Source: Hinthialibacter sp964556895 | GTDB taxonomy: Bacteria; Hinthialibacterota; Hinthialibacteria; Hinthialibacterales; Hinthialibacteraceae | Assembly: GCA_964556895.1 (NCBI GenBank) | Contig: CAZKYC010000006.1 | Location: 26,330 to 90,329, forward strand | Reading direction: 5' to 3' | DNA length: 64,000 nucleotides | Shown: positions 63,378-64,000 of the stretch, in pieces | Layout: each line of letters starts with the position of its first letter | How positions within the stretch are numbered: the first letter of the stretch is position 1 | The notes under the pieces: generated by a model | What the model saw: only the letters and a program-made list of their open reading frames with translations | The model's database searches: none | What the model was told of the DNA's origin: nothing | Program-made: the position numbers and the translations under genes

Positions 63378-63402
63378 CAACGCCCCTCAATGAGGGGCGT
63401 TG
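63378..63402 (+). terminator. Hairpin after nadA
   Basis: CAACGCCCCTCA (63378-63389) and TGAGGGGCGTTG (63391-63402) are perfectly complementary. The following sequence is T-rich but not a clean run (TTGATTCT), so termination may be partial. Confidence 0.65.
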
Positions 63403-63427
63403 TTGATTCTATCGTTTGGAGACAACT

Positions 63428-63736
63428 ATGAAGGTTGAGGTCATTGAAAGCGAAGAAGGCGCCGTCATAAAGATCGTCGGTGTCATGAAAAAGTCTGACG
63501 CCATCGAACTCAGCAGTAAGATTGAAGCCGTGGGCAAATCGAAGCCCAAAAAATTGGCGTTAGATTGTTCGGAACTTGCGGCGGTCGCGTTTGATAGCGT
63601 TCCGTTTATCGTTTCTGCGCTTGAACGGGCGCGGGTGGGCAAGCAAAACGTGAGCGCATTTGGCTGTAACAACGTCGTTGAGCGCACCCTGCGCGGCTAT
63701 GACTTTGAACGGATTGGAAAACTCGAGTCAAGTTGA
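63428..63736 (+). CDS. STAS-domain anti-sigma-factor antagonist
   Basis: A 102-residue SpoIIAA/RsbV-like protein. The STAS fold is recognised by 'AVIKIVGVMKKSDAIEL', the strand 'KKLALDCSELA' and 'VAFDSVPFIVSALERARVG', where S57 in 'FDS' matches the phosphorylation site of anti-sigma antagonists. When dephosphorylated by a PP2C phosphatase such proteins bind an anti-sigma kinase and release a sigma factor or other target. It could be a partner of the receiver-PP2C protein at 42933, though no linkage is shown. GGAG precedes the ATG. Confidence 0.88.
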   Translation: MKVEVIESEEGAVIKIVGVMKKSDAIELSSKIEAVGKSKPKKLALDCSELAAVAFDSVPFIVSALERARVGKQNVSAFGCNNVVERTLRGYDFERIGKLESS

Positions 63737-63779
63737 TAAACCAGCGATTTATGAGTTTGATCAGCTGTTTCAAAAGGAA

Positions 63780-63890
63780 CCTCTCCCCCAAGATTGTGGG
63801 GGGATACAGAGAGGGGTGAAAGCCCACCGACATAGACTGCCTATCAAACAACCCCCACCTAACCTCCTCCAACTTGGGGGAGGGATTTGA
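63780..63890. repeat. GC-rich palindromic intergenic block
   Basis: Contains CCTCTC...GAGAGG (63780-63785 / 63809-63814) enclosing CCCCAAGATTGTGGGG-type pairs, and a second CCCCCA...TGGGGG pairing to 63882. It is like the C-run/G-run repeats near 7688 and 23510 in style but not alignable to them. Confidence 0.5.
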
Positions 63891-63925
63891 ACGCGATTGA
63901 TTGAAAATTCTACTTTAATTTTGGC

Positions 63926-64000
63926 TCATCCGGGGTTTGGATACTTTCTCTCAAATTGAATTAAAATTTTCAGACACGATCTCAAGGATGATTTTTTTAT
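63926..64000 (-). repeat. 75-bp tail repeat, copy B (reaches window edge)
   Basis: Read on the minus strand it begins ATAAAAAAATCATCCTTGAG and ends CCCCGGATGA, aligning without gaps to 31237-31311 with about eight or nine mismatches. The element may continue past 64000. Confidence 0.8.

Noticed and set aside
1..64000. tRNA, rRNA, CRISPR arrays, phage or IS genes
   Set aside because: No cloverleaf arms with GTTCGA boxes, no regular direct repeats with spacers, and no transposase, integrase or phage structural proteins were seen.

Overview
The window reads as chromosome of an uncultured, free-living Gram-negative bacterium with about 50% G+C. There are no phage genes, rRNA, tRNA or CRISPR arrays, and I see no recognisable transposase. 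Tat-exported Gfo/Idh/MocA oxidoreductases, a CotH/lamin-tail protein, an FGE/SUMF1-domain secreted protein, a DUF5690-like permease, a RuBisCO-like protein and a Pseudomonas-type rhamnose isomerase resemble gene sets of Planctomycetota, Hydrogenedentota, Sumerlaeota and related candidate phyla. I cannot place it more precisely from sequence alone.

Layout. 1-7.4 kb: a membrane/spermidine-synthase-like fusion (cut by the window edge), GDP-mannose pyrophosphorylase, an exported Gfo/Idh oxidoreductase, a DUF2062 protein, and an aminotransferase/omega-amidase pair. 7.7-11.9 kb: GH5 glycosidase, cold-shock protein, DUF5690-like transporter, a TPR protein. 11.6-17 kb: a compact leftward Mn/Zn/Fe-type ABC uptake operon led by its own DtxR/MntR regulator; both permeases carry C-terminal DtxR-like domains. 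17-21 kb: orphan M56 peptidase, a probable sigma-54 promoter driving two very small ORFs, pgi and ferritin. 21-30.6 kb: CotH protein, membrane protein, RuBisCO-like protein fused to a cupin, a protein of unknown function with a FliM-like motif, FGE-like protein, and an ECF-type Co/Ni uptake cluster without a recognisable S component. 31-41 kb: nitronate monooxygenase, an NCS1-type permease translationally coupled to a 75-residue membrane protein and a rhamnose isomerase, a multi-PAS hybrid kinase, and a 543-residue orphan. 41.5-52.1 kb: a Gfo/Idh oxidoreductase and a complete Wsp-type chemosensory operon. 52.4-64 kb: PglD-like acetyltransferase, AmmeMemoRadiSam B/A fusion, MATE pump, aldo/keto reductase, parvulin, thiD, nadA and a STAS protein.

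The most notable system is the Wsp-type operon. Its order (MCP, CheW, CheR-TPR, CheW with Cys motif, CheA-REC, CheB) matches wspABCDEF, but the WspR-like receiver is joined to a PP2C/SpoIIE serine phosphatase instead of a GGDEF diguanylate cyclase. The likely output is partner switching rather than cyclic-di-GMP, and a STAS-domain protein lies elsewhere in the window. Other points are the RuBisCO-like/cupin fusion with an altered metal-ligand triad, the sigma-54-driven micro-ORF pair, and two short dispersed repeat families. One of these is a 76-bp imperfect palindrome present twice at 78% identity without gaps; the other is a 75-bp tail that lies next to one palindrome copy and recurs at the right edge of the window.
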